The position numbers and the translations under genes are program-made. The notes under the pieces were generated by a model. It searched no databases. It had not been told where the DNA came from and saw only the letters and a list, made by a program, of their open reading frames with translations. From the IMG/VR virus record IMGVR_UViG_3300009183_000012, positions 1 through 51,676 of that record: DNA of 51,676 nt; one strand, 5' to 3'. Positions 1 to 9,304 of the stretch are shown here, piece by piece. The DNA comes from a virus. Position 1 is the stretch's first letter, and every line of letters begins with the position of its first letter.

Positions 1-104
1 ATTGGCTCGAAACGCCATCAGGCATGGATTGGCAGTGGGAACCGGAGCGGCTGACGGTGAGTCGCGCAAGTATTGACGCGGCTATGAAGGAGGATGCGAA
101 ATGA
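1..104 (+). CDS. 3' end of tandem coiled-coil paralogue B (partial at contig edge)
   Basis: This is the last 33 codons plus stop of the gene that starts at 51103. The first whole codon is at base 3 and the protein ends in the family tail AAMKEDAK. The AAG-GAG-GAT codons of that tail double as a Shine-Dalgarno sequence seven bases before the next ATG at 101. The stop overlaps that ATG (ATGA). Confidence 0.9.
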   Translation, partial: WLETPSGMDWQWEPERLTVSRASIDAAMKEDAK

Positions 105-123
105 ACACACCCACCGAGGCGCA
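1..123. repeat. Terminal direct repeat, left copy (contig closure)
   Basis: These 123 bases are identical to 51554-51676. The repeat cuts through one coiled-coil gene and carries the start of the next, and reading frames continue through the join. This is what a circular or circularly permuted genome assembled by a k-mer method looks like. A true short terminal repeat would look the same from sequence alone. Confidence 0.93.
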
Positions 124-466
124 CCTTGATTTGGCGCTGCAAATAGCCGAGGCGCTTGCGCGTAGCGGAAACGTCGCTGCCGCTGAACTCATCGCCGATA
201 GCGAGGCGAGGGCTATTGCGAAGCAAGTCGAGGCGCTCGCAATTCTAACTCTGCGCTGGGATAAGGTGGAAAAGGAGCGGGACCAGCTCCGCGCCCGCGC
301 CGAACGCGCCGAGGCCGAACTCGCCAAGGAGCGGGCGCGGTTGGAGTGGCTGGAAAAGCGTGGACCGTGGGAGTCATGGAACGTGCCCTGCGGAGAAGCA
401 GAGATCACACTCCGGGGACCTATCCGCGCCGCCATCGACGCGGCGATGCGGGAGGAAACCAAATGA
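101..466 (+). CDS. Tandem coiled-coil paralogue C, unknown function
   Basis: A 121-residue charged, helical protein. Residues about 60-90 hold the heptad-like segment RARAERAEAELAKERARLEW, and the C-terminus is AAIDAAMREETK. Both elements are shared with the two genes before it (50477-51106 and 51103-51657), so the three are diverged tandem duplicates. The start has a clear AAGGAGG at 87-93. The first gene-end and next ATG overlap by four bases on both sides. No enzymatic motif is visible. Proteins of this build are common, short-lived accessory genes in phages; any role in DNA binding or host takeover is a guess. Confidence 0.8.
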   Translation: MNTPTEAHLDLALQIAEALARSGNVAAAELIADSEARAIAKQVEALAILTLRWDKVEKERDQLRARAERAEAELAKERARLEWLEKRGPWESWNVPCGEAEITLRGPIRAAIDAAMREETK

Positions 467-726
467 GCACCGACCGCACCGCATACTGGCGCGAATACGC
501 CCGCAAGAACGCCGCGAAGCGCAAGGCGACCAAGGCCGCGTATCGCGCGCGCAACAAAGAAAAAATCGCGGCTTACAAACGCGCCTACCGGGCAGGGCAT
601 CCAAGCAGCTCTACCCCCCGCAAACCCCGTATCCAAAAACCCAAGACCACTGAAGCGAAGACCGAGGCACTTATCTCCCTCAAGGAGAGGTTTGCCGCTT
701 TTCGGGCTTCCCGACAATCTCCATGA
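463..726 (+). CDS. Small very basic protein, unknown
   Basis: 87 residues from the ATG overlapping the previous stop (ATGA), with GGAGGAAACC upstream as ribosome site. The first 45 residues are rich in Lys, Arg, Ala and Tyr and likely helical (AYWREYARKNAAKRK), which suits nucleic-acid binding. The C-terminal part is Pro/Lys/Thr-rich and probably flexible. I do not recognise the family. Longer upstream starts in this frame read through the previous gene and are not needed. Confidence 0.7.
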   Translation: MSTDRTAYWREYARKNAAKRKATKAAYRARNKEKIAAYKRAYRAGHPSSSTPRKPRIQKPKTTEAKTEALISLKERFAAFRASRQSP

Positions 727-860
727 GTCCTGCCGCGCATCTCAACCTCCGCATCTTCCTAGTGTGTGCCACGCTCGTCAGCTGCCTCTACCTCTGGGGC
801 AAGCCCAAGGCAATGGACGTCACGCTAAAGATCTCGCTTCCGCCAAAGGCCAGTCCGTAA
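723..860 (+). CDS. 45-residue single-span membrane protein
   Basis: Starts at the ATG overlapping the previous stop (ATGA). Residues about 9-26 (LRIFLVCATLVSCLYLW) form one hydrophobic segment, followed by a short Lys/Pro-rich tail. A lipoprotein-like Cys pattern is not convincing. It is the last gene of the plus-strand arm and ends two bases before the end of the opposing minus-strand gene. It could be a lysis accessory or membrane protein; nothing in the sequence decides. Confidence 0.6.
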   Translation: MSPAAHLNLRIFLVCATLVSCLYLWGKPKAMDVTLKISLPPKASP

Positions 861-862
861 CT

Positions 863-1120
863 TCAGCAGTCCCAAGCCTTGCGCGACCAGTAATTAGCCG
901 AGAGTTTGCCGTCGCCGCCCTTGATCCCACCACTGCGAGCGCAGTACGACGCCTTGTTGGCCGACTGGTTTTTCTTGATCGGCATCTTGGGATCGCCGAA
1001 ACGCACCAGCTTCACCTTGTTGCCGACCTTGGCCAGCACCGCTGATTTCTTCGCCGCACCCGGGGTGCGCTTGGGCTGGTTGTACGCATCGAAGATCGTG
1101 CCTCGGTAGTTGATGCTCAT
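863..1120 (-). CDS. Small basic phage protein with SxC/YWSRKxW motifs
   Basis: 85 residues, last gene of the minus-strand arm. The C-terminal half reads KKNQSANKASYCARSGGIKG then SANYWSRKAWDC. From memory, small proteins with a SYCARSGGIK-like stretch and a final YWSRK-W motif recur in podoviruses and marine phages without an assigned function. The start is supported by GAGGAG nine bases upstream, which is encoded by the last codons of the preceding gene. It lies just after the holin-like genes, so a late or virion role is likely but unproven. Confidence 0.65.
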   Translation of the reverse strand: MSINYRGTIFDAYNQPKRTPGAAKKSAVLAKVGNKVKLVRFGDPKMPIKKNQSANKASYCARSGGIKGGDGKLSANYWSRKAWDC

Positions 1121-1126
1121 GGTGAG

Positions 1127-1297
1127 TTACTCCTCAAGGTTTCCGGACTTCCACTGTTTACGCCAGCGCCAAAGCAAGAAGGCGATGCCGAGCAGCGACC
1201 CTACGAGTGCGGCAACCTCGTTGATTTGAGCCAGCGAGACCATTGCAATCGTTGGTGTTGCGGCGGTCAGGAAGGCTTTCGTGTTGTCGAGGCTCAT
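1127..1297 (-). CDS. Small holin-like membrane protein
   Basis: 56 residues from the ATG that overlaps the stop of the upstream gene (ATGA). Residues about 24-43 (EVAALVGSLLGIAFLLWRW) form one membrane span, followed by a Lys/Arg/Trp-rich tail, which is the layout of small holins or holin partners. An in-frame start 48 bases upstream would lie inside the preceding gene and is less likely. The neighbours (another membrane protein and a signal-peptidase-like protein) support a lysis role. No antiholin can be separated from holin by sequence. Confidence 0.6.
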   Translation of the reverse strand: MSLDNTKAFLTAATPTIAMVSLAQINEVAALVGSLLGIAFLLWRWRKQWKSGNLEE

Positions 1298-1731
1298 TTT
1301 GATTTGTTGTATCGTGCTCCGACCCACCAGAAGATCAGGGTCCACGCCCCAAATTGAATCTCTGGTGACATCGTGGTGCGAACTTCAGGAGTTGCGGAGA
1401 AATAAACCGAGGTCAAGAAAATGAATCCTGCCCACGTCAACCCGGGGCGGGTGAACTGGCGGAAGGCATCGACAAGCACGTAAATGGATCCGGCCCATGG
1501 CCACGTACCAACAGGGATTACCAAAGTATTGTCCCCCGTTTTCTGAGAGGCGGTGAACGCATTCCATGCAGCCTCTTTCTCTGCTGCTGCAAGCTTGGCG
1601 TTGAGCAGCATGATCTCGACTTCAGCATCCTTCTTCTTGCGCCACGTCTCAAAGAAGCTGGTGCCCAAGTGTAGCAGGGAACCAACTACGCCACCACTCG
1701 CAGCATTGAAAAGAATGTCGGTCAGGTTCAT
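1294..1731 (-). CDS. Holin-like multi-span membrane protein
   Basis: 145 residues from the ATG overlapping the upstream stop (ATGA). A Gly-rich amphipathic N-terminus (NAASGGVVGSLLHLG) and a charged helical stretch (residues 30-55) precede hydrophobic segments around 77-92, 98-113 and 125-140. I recall this order in a group of phage 3TM-holin-like proteins. The likely role is timed permeabilisation of the inner membrane. Position beside a second small membrane protein agrees. It could instead be a membrane component of DNA ejection. Confidence 0.6.
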   Translation of the reverse strand: MNLTDILFNAASGGVVGSLLHLGTSFFETWRKKKDAEVEIMLLNAKLAAAEKEAAWNAFTASQKTGDNTLVIPVGTWPWAGSIYVLVDAFRQFTRPGLTWAGFIFLTSVYFSATPEVRTTMSPEIQFGAWTLIFWWVGARYNKSK

Positions 1732-2210
1732 GGTAGAATAGGCTGCCAAACGTACGTCCGTGCAACAATCCCTACAAAGTTACTCGCTGTCACCCGCTCA
1801 CCGCTTTCGGAATACCTGTTTGACAGTCCCGTCATGACCCATCCATCGCCGTCGATCTTGGCGGCTTGGTGTATCACGTTACGTCCAGCCCAGTTTGGGG
1901 TGTAGATGCAGAGGGCACCCGAGGTGATGTCCGTGTAGCGGGCATCGGGGGCAAGGATGACCAGAGCGCACACCGTCCGGAGTGGGTCAGCCCCAGCTGG
2001 AGCCGCCGGGATGTAGGGAGCCATGCTGCCAGTCCCCAGCACCACGACAGCCGTGGGACCGGCAAGCGCCCACGCCTCATTCTCTGAAGCAACTACGATG
2101 CGCAGTGGCAGACCCCGCTCAAGCATCCAGCTGTTCTTCTTAGACACGAACAGCAGGGCGGCAATCGCCGTCAGGCCCAGCAGGATGAAGAGCGTGAGGC
2201 GGGAGTTCAT
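1728..2210 (-). CDS. Signal-peptidase-I/S26-like Ser-His membrane protease
   Basis: 160 residues. An N-terminal membrane span (about 5-22) is followed by GTGSMAPYIP, where Ser62 fits the catalytic serine of the SMxP box of S26/S24 peptidases. NVIHQ at 111-115 places His114 where Sec11/SipW-type enzymes have their general-base histidine; bacterial LepB uses lysine. GDGWVMTGLSNRYSES then resembles the third conserved box. The start overlaps the stop of the giant virion gene and has GGAGAAG upstream. Known family members cleave secreted or membrane proteins. Here the substrate could be a virion or lysis protein, which is inference. The family assignment rests on motifs only. Confidence 0.55.
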   Translation of the reverse strand: MNSRLTLFILLGLTAIAALLFVSKKNSWMLERGLPLRIVVASENEAWALAGPTAVVVLGTGSMAPYIPAAPAGADPLRTVCALVILAPDARYTDITSGALCIYTPNWAGRNVIHQAAKIDGDGWVMTGLSNRYSESGERVTASNFVGIVARTYVWQPILP

Positions 2211-5200
2211 GGCTTCTTCTCCAGCAGGCGTCTATGGACTTCCATCTCCAAGAGGGTTCCCCGGTCCACGACTCCACGTTCCACCAACTGCCGGAGTACT
2301 TTCTTCTTTCCTTCAGGGGTCTTCATCTTGTCCATGGCCGCATTGGCGTAGGCTGCCCTGCTCTCCTGAGATAGGCGGCGGGCTGCCCGGTCCACGTCAG
2401 TAGTCCCGGCGGTCTCATCCTTCAAGGCTTGGAGAACCGCACGACCATTGGACTCGGGATCTTCTTTGACGAAATTCAGAACCTCGGCGGGCCAACTCTC
2501 CGTGCCTTTCCGTTTGACCAGATCCTTGAGCTTCCGGTCCCGTTCGATGTACTGGTCAGCGTCACTGGTGCGGAGCTTGTCCAGCATGTCCCAAGACTCC
2601 TCGTTGGCGACACTGGGGCCAGAGAAGAACCGGGACAGGATTGGATTCGATTTGCGCGGATCCACTCCTTCGGGGGTTTTCTTCATCAGCTGAGTCAAGG
2701 CACCACCGGTCAAGTTCTCGGTAAGCCTCTCCAGTTGCAGCGGGCTGCGGAAGCTGGCACCAAAACTCTGGGGGACTGCCGCAGCTGCCCTCTTGAAAAA
2801 CTCCGGAGTGGCATCGGTGTACTGTTCTTGCGGAGAAGCATTCTGCAAATTGCGCGGAACTGTCGGCTGGTGCCGGAAGGTGTTTCTCCCCGAAGCAAAC
2901 TCCACGACGGCTTTTACTGCTGGGTTAACTCCCGATACCACCGACTCTGCCCTCTGCTCAACAGTATCGCCGGAGATGGGGAAGGGGCTAAGACCTTCCA
3001 AGAAATTCTCTCCCGCTCGGGCCAATGCCTGTGGGTCTTTGGTCTTAGAGAAATTCAGACCGCCCTCTACCAGATTGGCCATCTGAGAGTAGATGTCGAA
3101 TTTGGGGGCTCGGTAGTACTGGCGGACCATTTGACCCTTGGAGTTTTCCCGGTAGAACGGCTGCCCATTGTCGTCGTAGCGAGGGATGTTCAAGTACGCC
3201 ATCTTCTCAAACTTGGACAGCGAGTTGTAATCCTGCTCATTCTCTGGTCTCTGGTTCATAAACCAGATGTAGGTTGTTGGGATGCCCACCATCAGCGTCA
3301 GCTTGCTTGCGGCAATGGCTGCTTCCTTTGGCCCTCCGGAACGTCCGATCAGCCTGCGCATGTCTGCGGTCTGACCTTGGAGACGGGCGTTGTAGAACAT
3401 GAAGAGCGCATTCAGTTCGCGACCAATGTTGCCCGCCTTGGCGAAGTCCGGACTGCCGACGTAGTTTCGAACTTCGTAGGCGACACGCTCCAGTGCTTCC
3501 TTCTGGGCCTTGCCCGTCAGGTTGTTCAGATTCTCCGACCGGGCCACGCGACGGTAGCCCGTCATCTTGGTGGTCTCCTCCAAGACGTTGCCGATCTTGG
3601 CGGCAGTATCTATGATCGACTCCACCGGGATGCCCAAGAGACGGGCTATGGGGGCGTGATTGCCTGCTTGGGCAGCCCTCATGTAGGGGTTATCCCTCAG
3701 GTTGGAGGACATGGTGGATCCAGCAGCTCCGCTCGCCAAGTACTCCTTCGACAGGCTGGTGTTGTACCCGAACGGCTTCAGGAGCGACGAACCCAAGCCT
3801 TCCAAATAGTCCAACGGGAACTGGACGAGGTCGTCTACACTGCGCACTCCCGCCTTCGACATGACAGTCATCCGGAATTGATCTCGGAGATGATTGAACG
3901 TCTGGAATGCGACGAGGGCTGTCGTCGCGCCCACCCTCAATCCAGTGGACAGAGTTTTGAGCGCCCCGGTGTAGACCCCCAACTGGGCCGGGTTCAGACC
4001 CTTGAGGGATTTTGCAATCTCTGGAGTGACTGCCAGATTTTGGACGAGCCCATCTTTGGAATACGACACCGTCTCCCATCCGCTCGGAGCCTTGGTGTTG
4101 GGGGCAAGCCTGCGAACGAAAGCCCCATTGGTGTCGAGCGGAGCCAGATCGGCGAAGTCCGCCATCATCATGTTCTTCTCCGCCAGCATCTGTGCCCGGA
4201 GTTTGTTCTCTGCCGCCGCGACCATCATGTCGCCGAGCTTCAGTTCTTGATCCGTCACTCCGGACACGGCTTTGGTAAATGGGACTGACGATCCCATCGA
4301 AGTAGAAGTGCCCTTTCCTTCCATGCCTCCGGAATCGTACAAGTGCTTCATCACTTTGAACGGCGCGTAGAACCCGTTGTCGGCCTTGATCTGGTTGTAC
4401 TGCTTTTGGTTCATCAGGCCCGATGCCATCACCAGACGCAGGTTGTCGTCGGCATCTTTCTGATACGCATTGGTGAAAGCCTCCAACCTCTGCCACTTGT
4501 CCGGACCCAGCAAAGCTTCATGATCCCGCAACAGGCGTTGCGCATCCGCGATCTCGTAGTCCAACACTTCGCGTGAAGCCTTGTCCAAACCAGCCGCTTG
4601 GTTCTTGGCTTGGGTGGTGAGCCGGTCGACCGTTCGCTTGTTGAACAGGTAGACGTTCAGGTCCGACGGCTCCACGTCTTTCAGGAGATCTTTGCGCAGC
4701 TTCAGGAGCGGTTCAAACGCTACCTCCGCCTTGCCTGCCGCACCCGCGACCAGACTGAACCGGTCGCCCATGGGCAGGTCAGGCCGGGAACCGCGCAGCT
4801 TCTCCTCTACTCGCGTGATCTCGTGGAGGGCATTCTGAAATTCCGAGATGACCTTGCCCGGGAACCGTTTGACGATTTCCGCCGTTGTGACGGCGTCAGG
4901 AGCATGTTCGAACATCTTCCGCTGACCTTCTATGGTAATGGTCTTGGCCGATGTCGGGCCGATGGGCGTCTTGGGTTTCGTGACTATGGCCGAAATTGCC
5001 CGACGTGCCACTGAAGGTGCCAGTCCTCCAGCCGCTGCCCATTTCAATGCATTCGCCAGACGCTCCTCGGGAGAAGCTTTGCGGTCTTCGGAAAAGCCGT
5101 AGGCAAATCCGCCCGCCGCACCTCCGAGGTTGGCCAAGAGAGGATTATAGGCAAACCCTGAAATGCTAGAGCTTCGTGGGTTGAACTGGCCAGAGCCTCC

Positions 5201-8200
5201 AGTGGCGTTCGACTTGTTCCCGAGTGCAGAGCGCCAGTCGGTAAACTCCTCGGGCAGGAGCGCAGTCTTCTGAGCCGCGAATGGGCGGTCTTTGGCCGGG
5301 ATGTTTTTGTTGACTCCGTTCTCGTAGTTCTGGGCTCCGAAATTGACCCATGAGTTTTGACCTCTGGTCTCACTCGACAACGCCCGCTGGGCTTCCGGAC
5401 TGAACATCTGGGAGTGCTTGATCCAAGCGTTCTCCTCGCCCCGGGGGCCGAACTGATAGTCTTCGGCGGCATGTCCAAACAGGTCGTGAACTGCTCGAAG
5501 TTTGTCGTTGGTGGTAAAACCGGTTTTAGGATCAACTGCATTGAGGAATGGATGCGGATCGCCACCTTGAAAGAAGTAGATGTGGTTGTTGTCCCGAACA
5601 TCTTTCACCATCTCGCGGGAGTTGGCGTAGGGCTGACCTTCTTTAGTCCACGGCTCAAACTTTATGCCGAGATTATTGACGGCGAAGTCCCATTGGTCTG
5701 CCACCTCTTTTGCGAGAGCCTCATACGCCTTGATGGTCTCGGGAGACCGACTAACTTCCGGCAGTTCGTCGTAAGCTTTAGCAATCCTTTGAGCCAGACT
5801 CTCGTCTACCGGAACGTAATGGCCATGCTGAATCGGCTTCTGACCCGATTGGGCGTTGTAGTCGTCGGCAATTCTCCTTACTGCTTCGTTGGGTTGGCGG
5901 CTGCCAGTTTTCGCGCCTGTTCTGGCGTCCACCCCCGAGGACGGCGATAGAACTCCTCCTCCGCCTTGCCTGACGCCGGGCGCGTAGCGGTCGAAGGCTT
6001 GTTCAAGGATCGTGCGGTACTGCCCGCGAAGACCATCGAGCTGCTGTACTTTTGAGCCGATTCCTCGTCGGTTAAGAATCTCAAGGTATGCTTGCCCTTT
6101 TTGATTGCGGGACCAGTCGTTGGCATAGGCGGTGATTCTGGTTGTGGGGCTGTCGACGTCAAGAGCGACATTGCGGACGTCAGCCCAAGTAGTCAGTCTA
6201 TCAAAGATCTGCTGCACCTTTTTTTCGGTGAATGCTTTGGGCGTGAAATTGCTGTCCGCATCGACGATGAGTGCCTCATTCCCGCCGGGAAGTTGATGCA
6301 CTGAAAAGCCGCTGAGTTTGGCGTCGTCAGCCAAAGAAGAAATTTCTGCGCTGTTAAACGGAGATCCATCGCTCTTTTTGAAACGGATGGACCGCGAGTT
6401 TTTGCCGCCGACGCCAAACGTAGCAGACATGGTAGCCGCTTGTTCAGAGGCGTGGGCCAGAGCGACTGCGAAGAGGTCAATGGCTTCGGTACTCCCCAAA
6501 AGCTCTATCGCAACCGATGGCGCAGGCTGGCCCCCGAAGATGCCGTCCCCCATGGAAATCTTTCGTACTCGCAGTGAGCCCCCGACCATGTCGGCGATCA
6601 TCGGTACTGCCTGCTCAAGCACGTCCTTAGTGATCGCTTGCTGAGTAGGGTACGGGAGTTGACCAAAGGATGGCAGGGTATTCCGAAGCCCCGCACCCGA
6701 ACTGTAATTGACCTCGGCATAGACGCGCCCGGTATTTTTCGCGAGGGCGCTTTCAACGCTCTCCTCGGGGAGACCGTACTGGCGCAGGGTACGCATCCAT
6801 CCAACAGCCTGTACCTCGGAAGGAGTCCAGTTGCCACCCTTCCACTGCTTCTCGTTGAGGTCTCTCGTAAGAGCGTTGCCCCACTCCGAAATCCCTTCGT
6901 AGCGCGGGCCGGAAGGACTGCCCGTCTGGTCGATGTTGAGCCCGAATGGCTTCATGCCCTCTGCCGTCACCCAAACTCGCGTCGGGACCTGAGAGATTTC
7001 AGTGCCTTTTTGAAGCGTTTTTGTCCGGGTGACCTTTATCGCGACTGGCTTGCCCGCGATGAAGAGGTTACCCTCGTCGGCCTTTTTCTTGAGGCGGGAA
7101 AGGGTCTGGTGGTCAACGTGGCCAGAGTCGCGCCCAGTGTGGACGTCGGCTACGAAGGGTTCGCCACCTCGGGCGTCTCCGCCCATATATGAACGCACGC
7201 GCCGCATGAAGCCCGCGTCCACGAAGTCGGTGAGTTTGGCTCCAAATCCCTTACTCTGCACCTGTTGAGTGAGCACCCCTTCAATTTTTTTGTCGGCCAA
7301 TCCACCCTTCTTGCCCACACCGATTCCAGCAAGACGGTCTTCCACCTTGAAGACATTACCGAGTGCTGCGCCGGGGCTGACATTCTGCTGCGCTGCAAGC
7401 CAAGCCATCATCATGGTAGGCGCTCGCTTCTCCCCAAAAGTAGAGACGAATTTCTGGTTCAGTTCACTGTACCAATTCCTGAACGTGGAGATATCAGCGT
7501 CGTTCAACCACTTCTCAGTTTCGGAAGCCCATGTCCCGAACGGTTTGCCGCCGAAATTCTTGTCCGCACCCACCGCAATCGGCCTTCCCTGCAAGTCCTC
7601 AAACTCGACAAGCGCATTTTTCGCGGTGCCGGTGCCGGGACGTTTCCCGAGTTTCATCCGCAAATTTTCTGCCGTGTCCCCCACGGAGGCGCGAAGAAAT
7701 TCTTCCGGCGTCTTCAGCACCGACGGGGAGTTGGACTTATCCCACAAGTCTTCCAGATGCGGCCTAACAGCTTCACCAAACTCCTTGGACATGAGCCCGC
7801 TCCAGTTGTCGTAGTCCTTGGCTCCCTTGGCCAGCAACTGGGCACCTTTGACTGAGACAGCCGCAGCCAATTCCGGATCGAGGAAAGCATTCGAGCTGAC
7901 TCGGCCTCCTCTGAAGGCACGCCGGATGACGCCATCGGCCCAGCCGTCGGCATCTTGCATCTGCTGCGCCTGCGCAGACAGCTGTACGGCGGGTGGCGGC
8001 TCGACGGGTGGAAGCTCACGGGCAAAAGCCTCTGCCTGCACGCGGGCCGGGTCGGGAATCTGCTCGGGAGCTGCACCCTGACGCGCCCGAATAGCCCGTT
8101 CCAGATCGCCCTGAGCCACCGACTGGACGGCAGCTTGGTCTTCAAACGCTTGCGCCGAAAACTCCGCGTTGCGCCCTGCGATGGGCGAAGCCTGACGACG

Positions 8201-9304
8201 TAGTGCTTCTTCGGATTCAGCGATTACTGGCCCAAATGCTTCGGCGCGAGCTAGTCCAAGATTGGATGGTCCAGCAGGAGGCGAGACAGGCTGTGGAGGC
8301 ATGTTCTGCTCCAAGATCTCCGCAGACCGTTGAGCAGACAAAGCAGCCTCAAGATCTGATTGAGCAGTTGGTCTTACGGTGACGACGGCTGGCTTCTCAA
8401 TCTCCCGAGCGGCTGCCAAAGCTTGGTCGATGAGAGGATCTCTCGGCTCGGCCTGCAAGATGGCCACCGCTTCACTCGGAGTCTTGCCTCGGATCTTGGC
8501 CCAGACCGACGGGATGGATTTCTCCAAAGCCCCGAAAACTCCGCCAAAAGCACTCCCGATCAAAGCTGATGCCCCCAATTCCTTAAAGCTGAAGTCCTCG
8601 TTTGCAGGTCGGTCTATTACCTGTTCTGCCACGTTCTGACCGGCTGCCATCACTGCGCCTTGGAGACCACGAGTCATCGCGTAGTTCGCCGCATCCTGAG
8701 CAAACTCGCCGGGGAGCTTTTCCGCTAGGCTCCTTTGAAGCCCCGGTCCAAGAACGTCTCGGGCAGCACTGGGGTTGGGGATGTTCTTCAGCACTGCACG
8801 GCTCGGAAGATCCGTGACTGGCCTCAACGCCTTGACCGGTGCAGGCACAATGCCGCCGAGAACTACGGACGCGCCGAACCGACCCTTCTTCAGCTTGAAG
8901 TCTTCGTCCCCTCCACCCTCACGGGCGTATTCCCGCAGTTGAGTCCAATAGTCCGCCAGACCACCGGCAATGGCACCTCCGGCCTTCCCTCCGGTAGCCG
9001 CTCCGGCGATTGCACCCGGCCCGGTAGGAGCGGTGGCGAGTCCGCCAGCCACTCCGCCTGCGATACTGCCAGCCATGGGCACGCCCACGTTGACGGCGAA
9101 GTCCGTCCAACTCCCGCCGGGAGCTTGGAGAGACCACAGAACCGCTTCAGGGAAGCCCTGCTTGCGGAGCTTCTCAATGCCCCTCTCGGTCAACGCAGCC
9201 TGCTCCTCGTCGGAGCGGGGTGGTCCGAGATCTGAGAACGCGAACGGAGTCTTCGGCCCGAGGTCGGAGAAAGCGAACGAGGTGGGGTCGTTTGGTGCGG
9301 CCAT
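2207..9304 (-). CDS. Giant multidomain virion/ejection protein (2365 aa)
   Basis: The largest gene of the window. The N-terminus repeats FAFSDLGP twice, then residues about 70-115 are a Gly/Ala-rich, membrane-active-looking stretch, with a second Gly-rich patch near 245. A conserved block around 1280-1310 has HDLFGHAAEDYQFGPRGEE and TRGQNSWVNF, which I recall from other very large phage proteins of unknown activity. Near 1975 the segment LNALFMFYNARLQGQ and the hydrophobic stretch after it resemble the LPD38-type large polyvalent domain. Size, position after the nozzle and internal virion candidates, and lack of a tape measure suggest an ejected internal protein comparable in place to T7 gp16. 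No RNA polymerase or lysozyme motif was found. Its start overlaps the upstream stop by one base (TAATG). Confidence 0.7.
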   Translation of the reverse strand: MAAPNDPTSFAFSDLGPKTPFAFSDLGPPRSDEEQAALTERGIEKLRKQGFPEAVLWSLQAPGGSWTDFAVNVGVPMAGSIAGGVAGGLATAPTGPGAIAGAATGGKAGGAIAGGLADYWTQLREYAREGGGDEDFKLKKGRFGASVVLGGIVPAPVKALRPVTDLPSRAVLKNIPNPSAARDVLGPGLQRSLAEKLPGEFAQDAANYAMTRGLQGAVMAAGQNVAEQVIDRPANEDFSFKELGASALIGSAFGGVFGALEKSIPSVWAKIRGKTPSEAVAILQAEPRDPLIDQALAAAREIEKPAVVTVRPTAQSDLEAALSAQRSAEILEQNMPPQPVSPPAGPSNLGLARAEAFGPVIAESEEALRRQASPIAGRNAEFSAQAFEDQAAVQSVAQGDLERAIRARQGAAPEQIPDPARVQAEAFARELPPVEPPPAVQLSAQAQQMQDADGWADGVIRRAFRGGRVSSNAFLDPELAAAVSVKGAQLLAKGAKDYDNWSGLMSKEFGEAVRPHLEDLWDKSNSPSVLKTPEEFLRASVGDTAENLRMKLGKRPGTGTAKNALVEFEDLQGRPIAVGADKNFGGKPFGTWASETEKWLNDADISTFRNWYSELNQKFVSTFGEKRAPTMMMAWLAAQQNVSPGAALGNVFKVEDRLAGIGVGKKGGLADKKIEGVLTQQVQSKGFGAKLTDFVDAGFMRRVRSYMGGDARGGEPFVADVHTGRDSGHVDHQTLSRLKKKADEGNLFIAGKPVAIKVTRTKTLQKGTEISQVPTRVWVTAEGMKPFGLNIDQTGSPSGPRYEGISEWGNALTRDLNEKQWKGGNWTPSEVQAVGWMRTLRQYGLPEESVESALAKNTGRVYAEVNYSSGAGLRNTLPSFGQLPYPTQQAITKDVLEQAVPMIADMVGGSLRVRKISMGDGIFGGQPAPSVAIELLGSTEAIDLFAVALAHASEQAATMSATFGVGGKNSRSIRFKKSDGSPFNSAEISSLADDAKLSGFSVHQLPGGNEALIVDADSNFTPKAFTEKKVQQIFDRLTTWADVRNVALDVDSPTTRITAYANDWSRNQKGQAYLEILNRRGIGSKVQQLDGLRGQYRTILEQAFDRYAPGVRQGGGGVLSPSSGVDARTGAKTGSRQPNEAVRRIADDYNAQSGQKPIQHGHYVPVDESLAQRIAKAYDELPEVSRSPETIKAYEALAKEVADQWDFAVNNLGIKFEPWTKEGQPYANSREMVKDVRDNNHIYFFQGGDPHPFLNAVDPKTGFTTNDKLRAVHDLFGHAAEDYQFGPRGEENAWIKHSQMFSPEAQRALSSETRGQNSWVNFGAQNYENGVNKNIPAKDRPFAAQKTALLPEEFTDWRSALGNKSNATGGSGQFNPRSSSISGFAYNPLLANLGGAAGGFAYGFSEDRKASPEERLANALKWAAAGGLAPSVARRAISAIVTKPKTPIGPTSAKTITIEGQRKMFEHAPDAVTTAEIVKRFPGKVISEFQNALHEITRVEEKLRGSRPDLPMGDRFSLVAGAAGKAEVAFEPLLKLRKDLLKDVEPSDLNVYLFNKRTVDRLTTQAKNQAAGLDKASREVLDYEIADAQRLLRDHEALLGPDKWQRLEAFTNAYQKDADDNLRLVMASGLMNQKQYNQIKADNGFYAPFKVMKHLYDSGGMEGKGTSTSMGSSVPFTKAVSGVTDQELKLGDMMVAAAENKLRAQMLAEKNMMMADFADLAPLDTNGAFVRRLAPNTKAPSGWETVSYSKDGLVQNLAVTPEIAKSLKGLNPAQLGVYTGALKTLSTGLRVGATTALVAFQTFNHLRDQFRMTVMSKAGVRSVDDLVQFPLDYLEGLGSSLLKPFGYNTSLSKEYLASGAAGSTMSSNLRDNPYMRAAQAGNHAPIARLLGIPVESIIDTAAKIGNVLEETTKMTGYRRVARSENLNNLTGKAQKEALERVAYEVRNYVGSPDFAKAGNIGRELNALFMFYNARLQGQTADMRRLIGRSGGPKEAAIAASKLTLMVGIPTTYIWFMNQRPENEQDYNSLSKFEKMAYLNIPRYDDNGQPFYRENSKGQMVRQYYRAPKFDIYSQMANLVEGGLNFSKTKDPQALARAGENFLEGLSPFPISGDTVEQRAESVVSGVNPAVKAVVEFASGRNTFRHQPTVPRNLQNASPQEQYTDATPEFFKRAAAAVPQSFGASFRSPLQLERLTENLTGGALTQLMKKTPEGVDPRKSNPILSRFFSGPSVANEESWDMLDKLRTSDADQYIERDRKLKDLVKRKGTESWPAEVLNFVKEDPESNGRAVLQALKDETAGTTDVDRAARRLSQESRAAYANAAMDKMKTPEGKKKVLRQLVERGVVDRGTLLEMEVHRRLLEKKP

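Noticed and set aside
2429-4288. A 619-codon plus-strand frame inside the giant virion gene
   Set aside because: Its translation lacks protein-like patterns and it is antisense to a continuous 2365-codon gene with recognisable segments.
2207-9304. N4-type virion RNA polymerase
   Set aside because: Size and position are suggestive, but no T/DxxGR, B or C polymerase motif is seen.
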